Below are positions 1-10,418 of a stretch of 64,000 bases of DNA, piece by piece. Under the pieces are notes generated by a model that saw only the letters and a list, made by a program, of their open reading frames with translations, was not told the origin of the DNA and made no database searches. The number at the start of each line of letters is the position of its first letter. Positions within the stretch are counted from its first letter, which is position 1. The position numbers and the translations under genes are program-made. The stretch is from Nitritalea halalkaliphila LW7. Lineage in GTDB: Bacteria; Bacteroidota; Bacteroidia; Cytophagales; Cyclobacteriaceae. The stretch spans positions 35,304-99,303 of the forward strand of contig NZ_AJYA01000001.1 of NCBI RefSeq assembly GCF_000265075.1, in the 5' to 3' direction.

Positions 1-2528
1 GCAGTCTCAGGAGAAACAGATGTTTGGGAATGGACCTTCCGTCCTAGAGATCTTTTCACGGTATCCCCAGAAACGCCCATTTTTAGAGTGGGCATGGTTT
101 TCCGTAACGCTGCAGGAACGCGTGAGGGTAAATCGGAGACGAATAGTGATATTTTCATCAATTTAAGTCAGGGCTTCCAAGTTATTTTTGCCTCCCCGGC
201 ACCGAATCAATTGCTTACGGTAGGGGAAAGTGTAGATATTCTTCTCCAAAGTCCCGAAGAGGCGACGCTTCGACTTTTTGAAAATGGTACTCAGGTAGCG
301 CAGGCATCTGCCACCACGAGTCTTTCCTATCGATTTACGGCGGAAGCAGAAGGTACAGTTTCGTTCCGGGCTACCGCAGAGGCGGGGGAGCAGGAGAGTG
401 AGTCTGAATTACGCATAAATGTGGCCGGGCCTTCCCCTGTGTTGCCTTTGCCCCCAGGGCAAAAAAAGGAATTAACTATTTATCGGATACGGAGGTGCTT
501 CTGGTTTTAGAGGCGCCGAAGAAGAAAAATGTCTATGTCATCGGTGATTTTAACGAATGGCAGGTGCTGCCCGATTTCCAGATGGCCGTGGATCCCACAG
601 GCGAGCTCTTTTGGTTAAAAATCACAGGCTTAGAGGCAGCGAAGCCCTATATTTTTCAGTATTTAGTAGATGGTCAGATTCGGATCGGTGATCCGTATGC
701 GGATATGACTTCAGATCCTTTTCATGACCAAGAGATCATTAATGAAAACCGACATCCGGGCCTTCTGCCATTTCCTGAGGGCAAAACCAGCTTTCAGGCC
801 ACCTATTTGCAGACGGCTCAGACTCCTTATGAGTGGAAATATACCACCTACAAGAAGCCTAAAACAGAGGAGTTGATTATTTATGAATTACTTGTCAGAG
901 ACTTTGATGACCGCCGTACGTATGAGGCCGTTATCGAGCGTCTGGATTACCTGAAAGAGCTGGGCATTAATGCGATCGAATTGATGCCGATTAAGGAATT
1001 TGAGGGAAATATCTCTTGGGGTTATAATCCTTCCTTCTTTTTCGCTACGGACAAGTATTACGGGACGAAAAATGATCTGAAGCGCCTTATCGATGAGGCG
1101 CATAAGCGGGATATGGTGGTGCTTTTGGATATGGTATTAAATCATGCCTTCGGCCAAAGTCCATTTGTGCGTTTGTATAACGATGGTGATTTTGGTGCCC
1201 CGACTTTAGATAATCCATGGCTAAACCGAGTGGCGAAGCACCCTTTTAATGTGGGGTATGATTTCAATCATGAAAGTCCGTACACGCAAGCGTTTGTGGA
1301 TTCTGTCAATCACTATTGGCTTTCCGAATATCGTTTCGATGGTTACCGCTATGACTTGAGTAAAGGTTTTACGCAGGTGAATTCGGGTGATGATGTGGGT
1401 TTTTGGTCCCAGCGTGATGAGTCTCGAATTCGTATTTGGAAAAATATTTACGATACGGTGAAGAAGGACTTTCCGGATTCTTATCTGATTTTAGAGCATT
1501 TTGCCGATAATTCGGAGGAACGTGAACTCGCAGATTATGGCTTGCTTTTTTGGGGAAATATGAATTTTGATTTCCGCGAAATGGCGAAAGGAAATTCTCG
1601 CAACTTTGATTACGGCTACTTCAAAACGAGAGGCTGGGCAAAAAACAACCTGGTCTCCTACATGGAGAGCCATGATGAAGAGCGTACGATGTGGGAGTCA
1701 CTGATAAATGGGCGCACATCCCCAGTGAATATCCGTGAATTATCTCATGCGGTCAACCGAAACCAGTTACTTGCTGCTTTTTTCTTCGCCATACCAGGAC
1801 CTAAGATGCTTTGGCAGTTTGAAGAGTTTGGCTATGATTTAGAGTTGAATAACGATCGACTGGGCATCAAACCGACGCGCTGGGAGTACCTCGATGACCC
1901 TGAACGTCAGCGCTTATTCTTTTTATATCAGGAGATGATGCGTTTAAAAAACGATTATAATTTCTTCAATCAGCCGGAAGATGTACAGCTTGCATTATCG
2001 GGCAGTAGCATCAAACATATTACCATTCGCGATGAGGAAACTGATGTTGTGCTTTATGGGAATTTTGGGCTTACTGCTGCGAATACCGTTACAGTTACTT
2101 TCCCTTATGACGGAACTTGGTATAACCATTTTACCGGTGAGGCGGTAACAGTAACAGGAGGGACCCGCACCTTACGCTTACGACCGAGTGAGTTTATTCT
2201 ATTTACGAGTACGCCTTTACCTACTCCACAGGAGTCTATTTTAATGACCGATGTGATTACGAGTATCGAAAATCAGGAAGTAGATCAGACAGGTTTTAAG
2301 CTTTATCCTGTCCCAGCGACCACAGTAGTGAACGTAACTATTCCAGATACGATGCGTTCCTTCACCTATCGGGTTATCGACGTTACCGGAAAAGTAATAA
2401 ATGAGGGAGAATTCCTCAATCAAGGCGATAATTTAGCGGTAGATGTACGGGAATTTCAGTCAGGACTTTATATCTTTGAAATCTTTGATACCAGAGGTAT
2501 CCATAGAAAAAGATTTTTAAAAAAATAA
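1..2528 (+). CDS. Secreted GH13 alpha-amylase-type glycosidase with T9SS sorting domain (5' partial, frameshifted)
   Basis: The reading frame is open from base 1, so the N-terminus lies outside the window. The first ~155 residues look like an Ig-like or carbohydrate-binding region. A GH13 barrel then carries the four conserved regions: DMVLNH (about nt 1128), GYRYDLSKG with the nucleophile Asp (about nt 1341), LILEHF with the acid/base Glu (about nt 1487) and MESHDEE (about nt 1663). The last ~75 residues (FKLYPVPA...GLYIFEIFD...KRFLKK) match a type A T9SS sorting domain, so export across the outer membrane and surface attachment or release are inferred. A one-base indel near the A-run at about 460-475 splits the gene; the next frame continues with INYLSDTEVLLVLEAP. 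It likely cleaves alpha-glucans. Confident in family, not in substrate. Confidence 0.88.
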
Positions 2529-2544
2529 TTTAACCTCGATTATC

Positions 2545-3605
2545 ATGAAATTCAAACCAGGCGTGAAGTATGGACAGGAGCTAAAAGACCTTCTTGACTA
2601 TGCTAAAGAAAGTGAATTTGCCTTACCTGCCGTAAATGTGATTAACACCAGTACGGTGAATGCTGTTTTAGAAACTGCAAAGAAGGTCAATTCCCCTGTA
2701 ATCATCCAGTTCTCTAATGGTGGAGCGCAGTTTTTCGCAGGTAAAGGCCTGGATAATGGGCAGCAGCAGGCGTCCGTAGCCTTGGCAGTCTCAGGAGCGC
2801 AGCACGTACACCGCATGGCAGAAGCGTATGGGGTTCCGGTTATCTTGCATACGGATCACGCGGCGAAAAAACTATTACCTTGGATCGATGGAATGTTAGC
2901 AGAAGGTGAAGCGTACTTCGAAGCTTTTAAGCGTCCGCTTTACAGCTCCCACATGCTGGATCTTTCGGAGGAGTCTTTAGAGGAAAACATCAGCACTTCT
3001 GTAGCTTACTTTGAAAAGTTTTCAAAGTTAGGAATGGCGATTGAAATCGAGCTCGGCGTTACGGGTGGTGAAGAAGATGGCGTGGATAATACACATGTGG
3101 ATAGCTCAAAGCTATATACACAGCCGGAAGAGGTAGCCTATGCGTATGAAAAGTTAAAAGAGGTAAGTGATCTATTTACTGTAGCAGCAGCCTTCGGTAA
3201 TGTACATGGGGTTTACAAGCCTGGAAATGTATCTCTGCAGCCTATCATCTTAAAGAACTCACAGGATTATATCAATGAGAAGTTTGGGACTACTGGAAAA
3301 CCTGTTTCTTTCGTGTTCCATGGTGGCTCAGGTTCTTCTGTCGAGGAAATTCGTGAAGCGAATAGCTATGGCTCCATTAAAATGAATATTGATACAGATA
3401 TGCAGTGGGCGTTCTGGGAAGGTGTACAGCAGTACTATACAAAGAACGAAGGGTACTTGAAGTCGCAGTTAGGAAATCCGGACAGCCCGATGGGCCAAAT
3501 AAAAAGTACTATGATCCACGCGTTTGGTTACGTAAGGGTGAAGAGAATTTTGTAAAACGTTTAGAGGTAGCTTTCGATATGCTGAATGCGGTGAACCGTA
3601 ATTAA
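2545..3605 (+). CDS. fbaA: Class II fructose-bisphosphate aldolase (frameshifted near 3' end)
   Basis: Zn-dependent aldolase interconverting fructose 1,6-bisphosphate with dihydroxyacetone phosphate and glyceraldehyde 3-phosphate in glycolysis and gluconeogenesis. Metal and catalytic motif HTDHAAK lies at residues 102-108; GNVHG (about residue 218) and FHGGSGS (about residue 258) are further family signatures. Joined length is about 353 residues, close to E. coli FbaA. The frame breaks around nt 3475-3495; the real C-terminus PNKKYYDPRVWLRKGE... continues one base over and ends at 3605. As this enzyme is normally essential, a sequencing indel is the likely cause. It starts 16 bases after the upstream amylase and may be cotranscribed with it. 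Confidence 0.95.
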
Positions 3606-3624
3606 GCCGAAGGGAAATACAGTG

Positions 3625-3658
3625 GAAAAGCCGCTCTTACGGGTGGCTTTTCTTTTTC
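3625..3658 (+). terminator. Rho-independent terminator after fbaA
   Basis: GAAAAGCC and GGCTTTTC arms separated by a short loop, followed by TTTTTC, 20 bases after the fbaA stop codon. Confidence 0.8.
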
Positions 3659-3717
3659 ATAGCAGCTCCTTCAGATGTGAAGAGAGAACATAAAGCGATT
3701 TCAACAGTTTAGAAACT

Positions 3718-5288
3718 ATGAAAAAAATTAGCGGTCTATGTGCCCTAGTATGGATAGCGATGGCTTTTTCCTGTCAGAATAAAGGAAAGCAAGAGGTGAA
3801 AAATCATTGGCCGGAGGCGGGATAACCTATGAGATATTTATTCAATCATTTTTTGATTCGGATGGTGACGGAATTGGAGATATTAACGGAGTACGCAGGA
3901 AGTTAGATCATGTGAAAGAACTGGGGGCGAATGCGATTTGGTTTATGCCCATCATGCCATCTCCCAGCTATCATAAGTATGATGTCACCGACTATTTGGA
4001 TATCCATCCAGATTATGGGACGCTAGAAGATTTTAAGGCGCTCGTTAAGGAGGCGCAGGAGAAGGATATTAAAATCGTTATCGATTTAATTATTAATCAT
4101 ACCTCAAGTGAGCACCCTTGGTTTTTAGAGTCTAAGAAGGGAAGAGATAATCCGTACAGAGACTATTATGTATGGGCGCAAAAAGATACGATCGCGGATT
4201 TTATCAACAAAAAAACGATCACCCGTGATAGTGACAACATTCGGCAGTGGCATGACCCGGGCATAGGGGAAGATTTTTACTACGGATTCTTTATAGGAGG
4301 GATGCCGGATTTAAATTTTGATAACCCGAAGGTGCGTGAAGAAATCTACCGTATCGGTGCTTTCTGGTTAGAAGAAGTGGGAGTGGACGGCTTCCGTCTG
4401 GATGCGGCCAAGCATATTTTTCCAGATGACAGGCCAGAAGACAATCATGCTTTTTGGAAGGAGTTTCGGGAACGTATGACAGCCATTAAATCCGATGTGT
4501 ATTTAGTCGGAGAGGTCTATGATATGAAAGAAGTGGTGGCACCGTACCTGCCTGGGCTTCCTGCATTATTTAATTTTGATTTCCATTATACACTAGTGGA
4601 GGCTTTCGAAAAAGAAGATGGTCAGCTGCTGGTAAATCGTCAAAAAGAGATTTTAGACTTTTACCAGGGCATTACAGATGATTTCATCGATGCCACCTTT
4701 AGCTCTAACCACGATCAGCCGCGTCTCCTCAATAAACTTCAAGAAGACCCCAAAAAGCTCAAACAAGCGATTACCGTATTAATGAGCATGCCCGGAGCCC
4801 CTTACTTGTATTATGGAGAAGAAATAGGCATGTTAGGCTTAAAGCCGGATGAGCAAATTCGTGAGCCTTTCCTATGGGATATTCAAGCAAATGATAAGGG
4901 TCGCACTACTTGGATAGAACCGATGTACAGCACCGACGAAACGGTGACGCCTCTGGCCATCCAGAAGTCTATGTCTAGCTCGTACTTTAATTTCTATAAG
5001 GAGATCATACGTTTACGGAATACGCATGATGTCCTGGCCTTAGGTGATTTAGGCAAAGTGAGTCAGGAGGCCTTCACATCAGAGAAAAGTCTTCTAGCCT
5101 ATACGAGAAGTTATAAAGGAAAAACCTATTTAATCTTGCATCAGCTGGCAGATACACCCTTGGAATTTGCACTTGAAAGCATGGGAATAGAGGTGAAAGA
5201 GGTTATTTACAGTCTTCAGGATGCTACTTTAAGTGGTAGTCAATTGAAAATTCCTGGACAAGCCAGTATAATACTCGCATTAGCGTAA
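3718..5288 (+). CDS. GH13 alpha-amylase, lipoprotein (frameshifted near 5' end)
   Basis: The ATG at 3718 opens a lipoprotein signal peptide (MKKISGLCALVWIAMAFSC, lipobox AFSC), so the enzyme is probably membrane-anchored in the periplasm or at the surface. The frame is lost at a G-run near 3818-3822 and resumes as GITYEIFIQSFFDSDGDG. GH13 motifs follow: DLIINHTS (region I), DGFRLDAAK (nucleophile), LVGEVYD (acid/base Glu) and SSNHDQPR (region IV). The Ca-binding-like DSDGDGIGD is typical of oligo-1,6-glucosidase and alpha-amylase relatives. Joined length is about 523 residues. With the T9SS amylase upstream it suggests stepwise starch or maltodextrin breakdown feeding glycolysis. Exact specificity is not readable from sequence. 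Confidence 0.9.
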
Positions 5289-5292
5289 AAAA

Positions 5293-5315
5293 AAGTAAAT
5301 GATTTTCATTTACTT
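5293..5315 (+). repeat. Perfect inverted repeat just after amylase gene
   Basis: AAGTAAATGA, three-base loop, TCATTTACTT: a 10-bp perfect stem starting five bases after the stop codon. It is AT-rich and lacks a T-tract, so it may protect the 3' end or terminate only weakly. Confidence 0.55.
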
Positions 5316-5470
5316 CGTTAGTGCTAGGCTGCGGTTTGAGGTGAAAAGGGTTTTCATTTGCTGTGAAATACCTTATTTGCCCAACGATTTTCCCCAGTGG
5401 TCTAATGGGCTGTATTGGTTTATTGTCAGGTAGTTGTGCATGCTATACCGATTTATTGACTGAAATAAGT

Positions 5471-5509
5471 AAAAAAAGTGTCTTCTTTTTAAGGAGACAC
5501 TTTTTTTTT
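5471..5509. terminator. Bidirectional terminator between convergent genes
   Basis: A-run, GTGTCT arm, loop, AGACAC arm, then nine T's. The A- and T-runs make it usable from both sides: the amylase gene reading right and the DUF885 gene reading left. Confidence 0.8.
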
Positions 5510-5562
5510 AAGGTAGTGGGTATGCCTGTCTTGCGGGGTATTAACGCATTTTTTTTAAGGAG

Positions 5563-7240
5563 CTAAAAAGCGCAATCCCCTTTGAAGTTTTCTGGTATAT
5601 CTCCGAGCATCCTGGCTCGAAGCAGAGCTATAGGTGTGTAATTTTGTCGAATAAAGAAGTCATGAAACTCCTTTTCACTCATCTTTCCGTTTTCCACTAA
5701 TTCTGTGCGCAGCCGCTGCACTTGTATGCCTCCAATCATGTAGGCGAGTTGGTATAAAGGGCCATAGTTTCCCTCGAAGGATCTTCTCACTTCTGCCTCG
5801 GCATTTGCACGCTCATGTCCGACCCTGTCTACTAGGAAGTCGATGCACTGCTGCGGAGTCCACTCTCCAAGGTGGTATTTCAGGGAAAACACAATGCGTG
5901 CTGCGCGATGCATCCGCCAAAACAGCATGCCGATTTTATCTTCTGGAGTAGTAGCAAAGCCCTTATCCCAGAGGTTAAACTCCCAATATAGCGTCCAGCC
6001 CTCTACCCAAAAAGGAGTATTGAAAAGGCGGCGATGCGGAAAGTGACGCTGATTCATAAATTGCTGTAGGTGGTGGCCAGGGATCAATTCATGATGGACC
6101 ACGGCACGGGCAAAATGAGGGTTATTACCGCGTAAGCTCATCAATTTATCTGCATGAGACATTTCAGATGTGGGATAGGCGATTAAGATACTCTCTCCTC
6201 CCAAGAAGAAGGGGCTCACTCGCTGCCGTTCGGCAGATAGCATCGTCGTTCTCCAAGACTCAATAGCGACCTCAGGTAGGCTAATCAAATCATTTTTCTG
6301 CATGTAGGTGATCGCCTCTTCAGCCATTTCTACTACGCGTTGAGGCCATTCTCCTGGGGGTAGATATTGATTTTTCACATGTTCGAGGGCTTCTAACCAG
6401 TTGGTGCCGTAACCCAAAGCTTGCGAGGCTTTGATCATTTCGGCTTCGCACCAAGCATACTGTTTTTCTCCTTCTCGGATAAGCTCTTCTGCGCTGTAGG
6501 GAATCATGTTAGCCTCCAGTTCTCGGTCGATGGCAGCTTTGCCGATAGGCAAACCGATAATTCCCGAGCCGTCATCCCTCACACTCGTGGAAGCATAATG
6601 TGCTTCGAGAGCTTTGGCATAGTGGTCAGCCTGTTTGGAGAGTTCCTCCATCGGTTTTTTTATCCACCAAGTAAAGGCAGGGTCATAGTCAAAATAAAAT
6701 TGATAGGCTTCTTCTACGCTGCGCTTGAAGGAACGGATGACCTGTGCTGCCAGTGCGGCCTCTTGCCATGAGGGATAAGGTGTACGTTTGGGTAACGCAT
6801 TCAGTTTTTGTCGGATGGCCTCCGTAGCTACGTCGAACTGCCCCGCCAAGGTCGCGGCATCCGGTTGTTTAGCACGCTTGCGCTCGAAAATAAATACCTG
6901 TAAGTCAGTGTCAAAGTCCAGCACATCTGCTACCTGTTTAAAGGCAGTATAGGCATCTTGATGCGCTTTTTGCTTCATGATAAGGTGGTTTCGAAACAAC
7001 TGATAGTCCATCTTATCGTCGATATTAAGCGATGCGTAATCGACTTTTTTTTAGCTCCTTCAGCCAGTCGGTGTAAAGCCGGTCGAAACGTTCGAAATAG
7101 GCTATGGAGAGACTATTCGGATAGAGTCTCCCTAAGGCTCCCACATCAGCCTGATAGGTGGTGATGAGCGATACGAGCGAACTAGCATGTGCCGCTAATA
7201 TGCAGAAAACTAGCATGCTACTGAAGAGCAATTTTTTCAT
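5563..7240 (-). CDS. DUF885 family secreted metallopeptidase-like protein (frameshifted)
   Basis: Begins with a signal peptide (MKKLLFSSMLVFCILAAHA), so it is exported to the periplasm. The joined protein of about 558 residues carries the DUF885 hallmark HHELIPGHHLQQF, an HExxxxH-type metal site, followed by the conserved FVEGWTLYWE-like segment. DUF885 proteins are thought to be zinc peptidases, but the substrate is unknown. The N-terminal part (7025-7240) is separated from the rest by an indel in the T8 run at about 7046-7053; the next frame continues with YASLNIDDKMDYQLF. It is followed by a shared terminator. Role inferred from family only. Confidence 0.87.
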
Positions 7241-7332
7241 TAGGATCTCAGGAGTTTAAGGCTTTAAAAAAGAGAAAAGGGAAAGAAGGAACAAGTGATT
7301 TTAGACAAGCGGAGTGGACTACTAGCTAAAAT

Positions 7333-7376
7333 AAAAAAGCGAGAAACGAACCTAAGGTCCGCCGCCCGCTTTTTTT
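7333..7376 (-). terminator. Terminator downstream of pfkA
   Basis: Read leftward: A-run, AAAAAAGCG arm, GC-rich imperfect inner stem, CGCTTTTTT arm. It lies between the pfkA stop and the DUF885 start. Confidence 0.7.
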
Positions 7377-7452
7377 GCTTAGTGGTTTTTACTTTTCGTA
7401 TGCTGCTGCCCATGATTCGGTATCCTGCCATGGGGCTGTGAGCGGAATCTCC

Positions 7453-8440
7453 TCAAGTAGATAAAATTTTCGCGATGCGGAAGTCATCTTCATCCACCTC
7501 TTTATCATCTACTATCGCCTTCGTAATCGGGGTATACACAATTTTGTTATTAATTATACCAGCCATTACATCGTACTTGCCCTGCATGAGACCTTCTACT
7601 GCTGCCACGCCGAGCTTACTGGCTAGGACGCGGTCGAAAGAACTAGGGGAGCCCCCTCGCTGTAAGTGGCCTAAAATAGTTACCTTGATATCAAAATAAG
7701 GGAGGTGTTTTTGTACTTTTTCCGCGATTTCCACGGCACCACCACTTTTTCCCCCTTCTGCGACGATCACGATGTTCGACTGTTTCATGGCCTTCGTCCG
7801 CGCTTTTAAACGATCAACGAGCTTCTCGATTGGCATCTTTTTTTCTGGAATCAAGGTCGCTGCAGCCGCAGAGCCGATCCCTGCATTGATCGCGATAAAC
7901 CCAGCATCACGGCCCATCACTTCTACGAAAAACAGGCGGTCATGCGAAGTAGCGGTATCCCGAATTTTGTCGATAGCCTGAATGGCAGTATTGCAGGCAG
8001 TGTCAAATCCGATCGTCAAATCTGTTCCGGAGAGGTCATTATCGATCGTTCCCGGCAAGCCAATCGCAGGAATGCCGAACTCTTGAAAAAACAGATGCGC
8101 CCCGGTTAAAGAACCATCCCCACCGATTACCACTAAGGCATCGATTTGATGCTTTTTTAAGTTTTCATAAGCCTTTTGACGTCCTTCAGGTGTTCGGAAT
8201 GCTGCTGATCGAGCTGATTTCAAAAAAAGTGCCGCCGCGCTCTAATACATGAGCGATATGCCGACTTTCTAAGCGTTTAATGTCATTCGCAATCATCCCT
8301 TCGTAGCCGCGATAAATGCCAAACATCTCTAAATTATAGTAAAAGCCAGCACGTACCGTCGCACGAATCGCCGCATTCATGCCGGGAGCATCCCCCCCTG
8401 AGGTTAACACCCCAATTCTTTTTATTACTTTAGTTTCCAT
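7453..8440 (-). CDS. pfkA: 6-phosphofructokinase, ATP-dependent (frameshifted)
   Basis: Phosphorylates fructose 6-phosphate at the committed step of glycolysis. N-terminal LTSGGDAPGMNAAIR is the nucleotide-binding signature; GGDGS and LPGTIDND follow. Gly at both classical discriminating positions (GGDG and PGTIDND) predicts ATP rather than pyrophosphate as donor. Joined length is 329 residues. The frame breaks at an A7 run near 8222-8228; the next frame gives FLKSARSAAFRTPEG, the expected fructose-6-phosphate region. Its start overlaps the mgsA stop by 11 bases, so the two are probably translationally coupled. A second, different PFK lies at 36267. Confidence 0.93.
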
Positions 8441-8813
8441 GAAGTTTCAGTTGAAGTCCATTAAAGATTAAATCCGCAGTAGCAGGATTCGTAGCTAGCG
8501 GAATATTATGCACATCGCATAAGCGAAGGAGCATTTGTACATCCGGCTCATGCGGGTGTTTATCGAGCGGATCACGAAAAAAAACCACGATAGCGATTTC
8601 TTTTTGTGCTGCCATCGCAGCTATTTGGGCATCTCCGCCTAGAGGTCCTGAAAGAAGTTTCTCCACCTGAAACCCCGCTTTTTCGATATGGGTTCCCGTG
8701 GTGCCCGTGGCACAAAGGGTGATATCAGCATGGTGTAACAGCTGCTTAAAGCCACTTAAAAAATGCACCATGTCTGCTTTCTTGCCATCGTGGGCGATTA
8801 AAGCAATTTTCAT
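8430..8813 (-). CDS. mgsA: Methylglyoxal synthase
   Basis: Converts dihydroxyacetone phosphate to methylglyoxal and phosphate, an overflow bypass of lower glycolysis. Signatures are ATGTTG (phosphate-binding loop), SGPLGGD (catalytic Asp) and DPLDKHPHEPD. At 127 residues it is a compact member. It is the first gene of a coupled pair with pfkA, so one transcript would set both triose-phosphate supply and its overflow. A TAnnTTTG element lies 27 bases upstream. Confidence 0.95.
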   Translation of the reverse strand: MKIALIAHDGKKADMVHFLSGFKQLLHHADITLCATGTTGTHIEKAGFQVEKLLSGPLGGDAQIAAMAAQKEIAIVVFFRDPLDKHPHEPDVQMLLRLCDVHNIPLATNPATADLIFNGLQLKLHGN

Positions 8814-8839
8814 ATGTCGAATAGGTCTAATAGGTAGGC

Positions 8840-8847
8840 CAAATTTA
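8840..8847 (-). promoter_or_regulatory. -7 promoter element for mgsA-pfkA
   Basis: TAAATTTG on the minus strand, matching the Bacteroidota TAnnTTTG -7 box, 27 bases before the mgsA ATG. It sits inside an imperfect inverted repeat (GGCCAAATTTA ... TAAATGGCC, 8837-8863), which could be an operator or the end of the upstream sigma-factor operon. Confidence 0.55.
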
Positions 8848-8916
8848 CTAAAAATAAATGGCCTTCCCCTTATGGATTACCAAATCATAACCTATTATTT
8901 TCAAGATGATGAGGCT

Positions 8917-9408
8917 TCATTCTCTCCCACGCCCTCTACGCTGCATTTCGGATAGATGTCGCATAAAATCACGGTTGATTCCCATTAAAATGAAGCGCTG
9001 TTTGGGCTCTAAGACGTCCTTCATCTGCTGCATAAAGCTTACTTCCAGCGTCTGCATCGCTTGCTGATGCTGAAGCTTACGTTCGATCAACTCATTAATT
9101 TCTTTTTCGGACAATTTATTCGCATCTCGGTTTGTGAGTGCACGAATTTCGCGAATTTCTGCATTACGCTGCTCCTGGTAGGTGTTATATAAAGGCCAAA
9201 ACCGTGAAGCCTGATCGGCATTTAGCGCGAGTCGATTGGTGAAAAAAGCTACACGAGCCGCCTCCAGACGCTCACTTTGGGTTTCGGCTTCAGCGGATCC
9301 GCGTCCTTGGCCTTGACCCTGGCCAGGGCCACGCTGTGCGAGTGCCTCCCCTAGGCCAAAACCTATAAAGAGAAACCACGCCACTCCTAAAACAATTAAC
9401 TTATTCAT
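8917..9408 (-). CDS. Spy/CpxP-like periplasmic protein
   Basis: 163 residues with an N-terminal signal peptide ending ALA/Q, a low-complexity Gln/Gly linker (GPGQGQGQGRG), then a mostly helical Glu/Arg/Gln-rich body (ALNADQASRFWPLY, LIERKLQHQQAMQ). This resembles the LTxxQ-like periplasmic stress or metal-sensing proteins that often follow ECF sigma genes in Bacteroidota. The start overlaps the preceding gene's stop by 8 bases. Likely envelope-stress chaperone or sensor; ligand unknown. Confidence 0.65.
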   Translation of the reverse strand: MNKLIVLGVAWFLFIGFGLGEALAQRGPGQGQGQGRGSAEAETQSERLEAARVAFFTNRLALNADQASRFWPLYNTYQEQRNAEIREIRALTNRDANKLSEKEINELIERKLQHQQAMQTLEVSFMQQMKDVLEPKQRFILMGINRDFMRHLSEMQRRGRGRE

Positions 9409-9787
9409 AATCTTCTAAATCCAATGTGTCAAAATCAAGCTCCCAATCGGAAAGTCCATATTCGTCATGGACCACTTCCTCTAAAAGACCTACAGGGTCG
9501 TCACTCCAGTCCAGCACATCTTCCTCTGTAAAGGAAAGGTCATAGAGCCAAAACTGGTCATCCAGACTGCTAAAGAGAAAATACGGCTCCTCTTCCAAAA
9601 CTTTTTGGCGGTCATTTGCCCACCAACTAAGCCCAAGCCCTAAGACTAAGATCGCAGCTAGCGCCCAATTACGCAGCGTCAGCAGTTGCTCTTGTCGCCG
9701 CTGTCTAGCACGAGTGGCTGCATAAAGCCCCTCGAAATACCCTTCAGGAGGGCTGGCCCATTTTGGTGATTTATTTGCTTGCATCAT
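9401..9787 (-). CDS. Single-pass membrane protein, putative anti-sigma factor
   Basis: 128 residues: a basic N-terminal cytoplasmic part (~40 residues, RARQRRQE), one transmembrane helix (WALAAILVLGLGLSWWA) and a strongly acidic C-terminal tail rich in Asp, Glu and Trp. No zinc anti-sigma motif is visible. The role rests on position: directly after an ECF sigma gene (29-base gap) and before a Spy-like periplasmic gene. I infer that the cytoplasmic part holds the sigma factor and the acidic periplasmic part senses stress with its neighbour. Confidence 0.55.
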   Translation of the reverse strand: MMQANKSPKWASPPEGYFEGLYAATRARQRRQEQLLTLRNWALAAILVLGLGLSWWANDRQKVLEEEPYFLFSSLDDQFWLYDLSFTEEDVLDWSDDPVGLLEEVVHDEYGLSDWELDFDTLDLEDYE

Positions 9788-9816
9788 ATCTTTAGACAGG
9801 GAGTAATCGCTTAGGT

Positions 9817-10361
9817 TTATTCTTCTTTTACACTTTGCTCTACTTTTTTTGCTGCATGGTGGTAGCTCGCTTTCAAACTTCCCACACTCGTACCCGTAAT
9901 TTCGGATATGGCCTCATAACTTAACTCATCGTAGTAGCGTAGCTGAAACACGAGCCGCTGTTTGTCCGGAAGGGTAAGCAGCGCCCGCTGCAAACGGCGC
10001 TCCACCTCGTCTCCATCGAACTCGGGAGCATGCTGCACATACCGCGCCATCTCCTCTTCATGGTTGGAGCTGAAAAAGAGCAAGCGTCGCTTTTTCTTTT
10101 CTAAAAAATTTAAAGATTCATTCACCGCGATACGGTACAGCCAGGTATATAAACTCGACTGCCCTTCGAAGCGTCCGATATTCCGCCAGGCCTTTAAGAA
10201 AGTCTCCTGCAGAACGTCATCCGCATCCTCATGCAGGATCACCATTTTGCGTATCAGCGCATACAGCCGTGCCTGATAGCTGGATACCAGCAGCCTGCAG
10301 CCCTTTTCATAAGTGCTGGAGACTGGATCAGGGCGAGTAAAGTGGCATCATCGAGCTGCAT
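9817..10361 (-). CDS. ECF-type RNA polymerase sigma factor (frameshifted near 5' end)
   Basis: Region 2 shows [14 protein letters not shown], and region 4 shows [23 protein letters not shown] followed by a helix-turn-helix ([15 protein letters not shown]). The ATG at 10361 gives [14 protein letters not shown]; an indel near 10308-10325 shifts the frame into [24 protein letters not shown], joining the rest. Joined length is about 181 residues, normal for the class. It heads an operon with the membrane protein and Spy-like gene, so it likely directs an envelope-stress regulon and its own transcription. Confidence 0.9.
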
Positions 10362-10418
10362 CTACCTGCTTGGATAGCGAAAAGGAAGAAAAGTTTAATC
10401 CGCGTCCAGGCATTCAGG

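Noticed and set aside
5363-5566. 67-codon plus-strand frame after the amylase gene
   Set aside because: It covers the bidirectional terminator and has no recognisable domain or ribosome-binding site.
8698-8955. 85-codon plus-strand frame
   Set aside because: It lies across the mgsA start and promoter region and reads as a shadow of the opposite strand.
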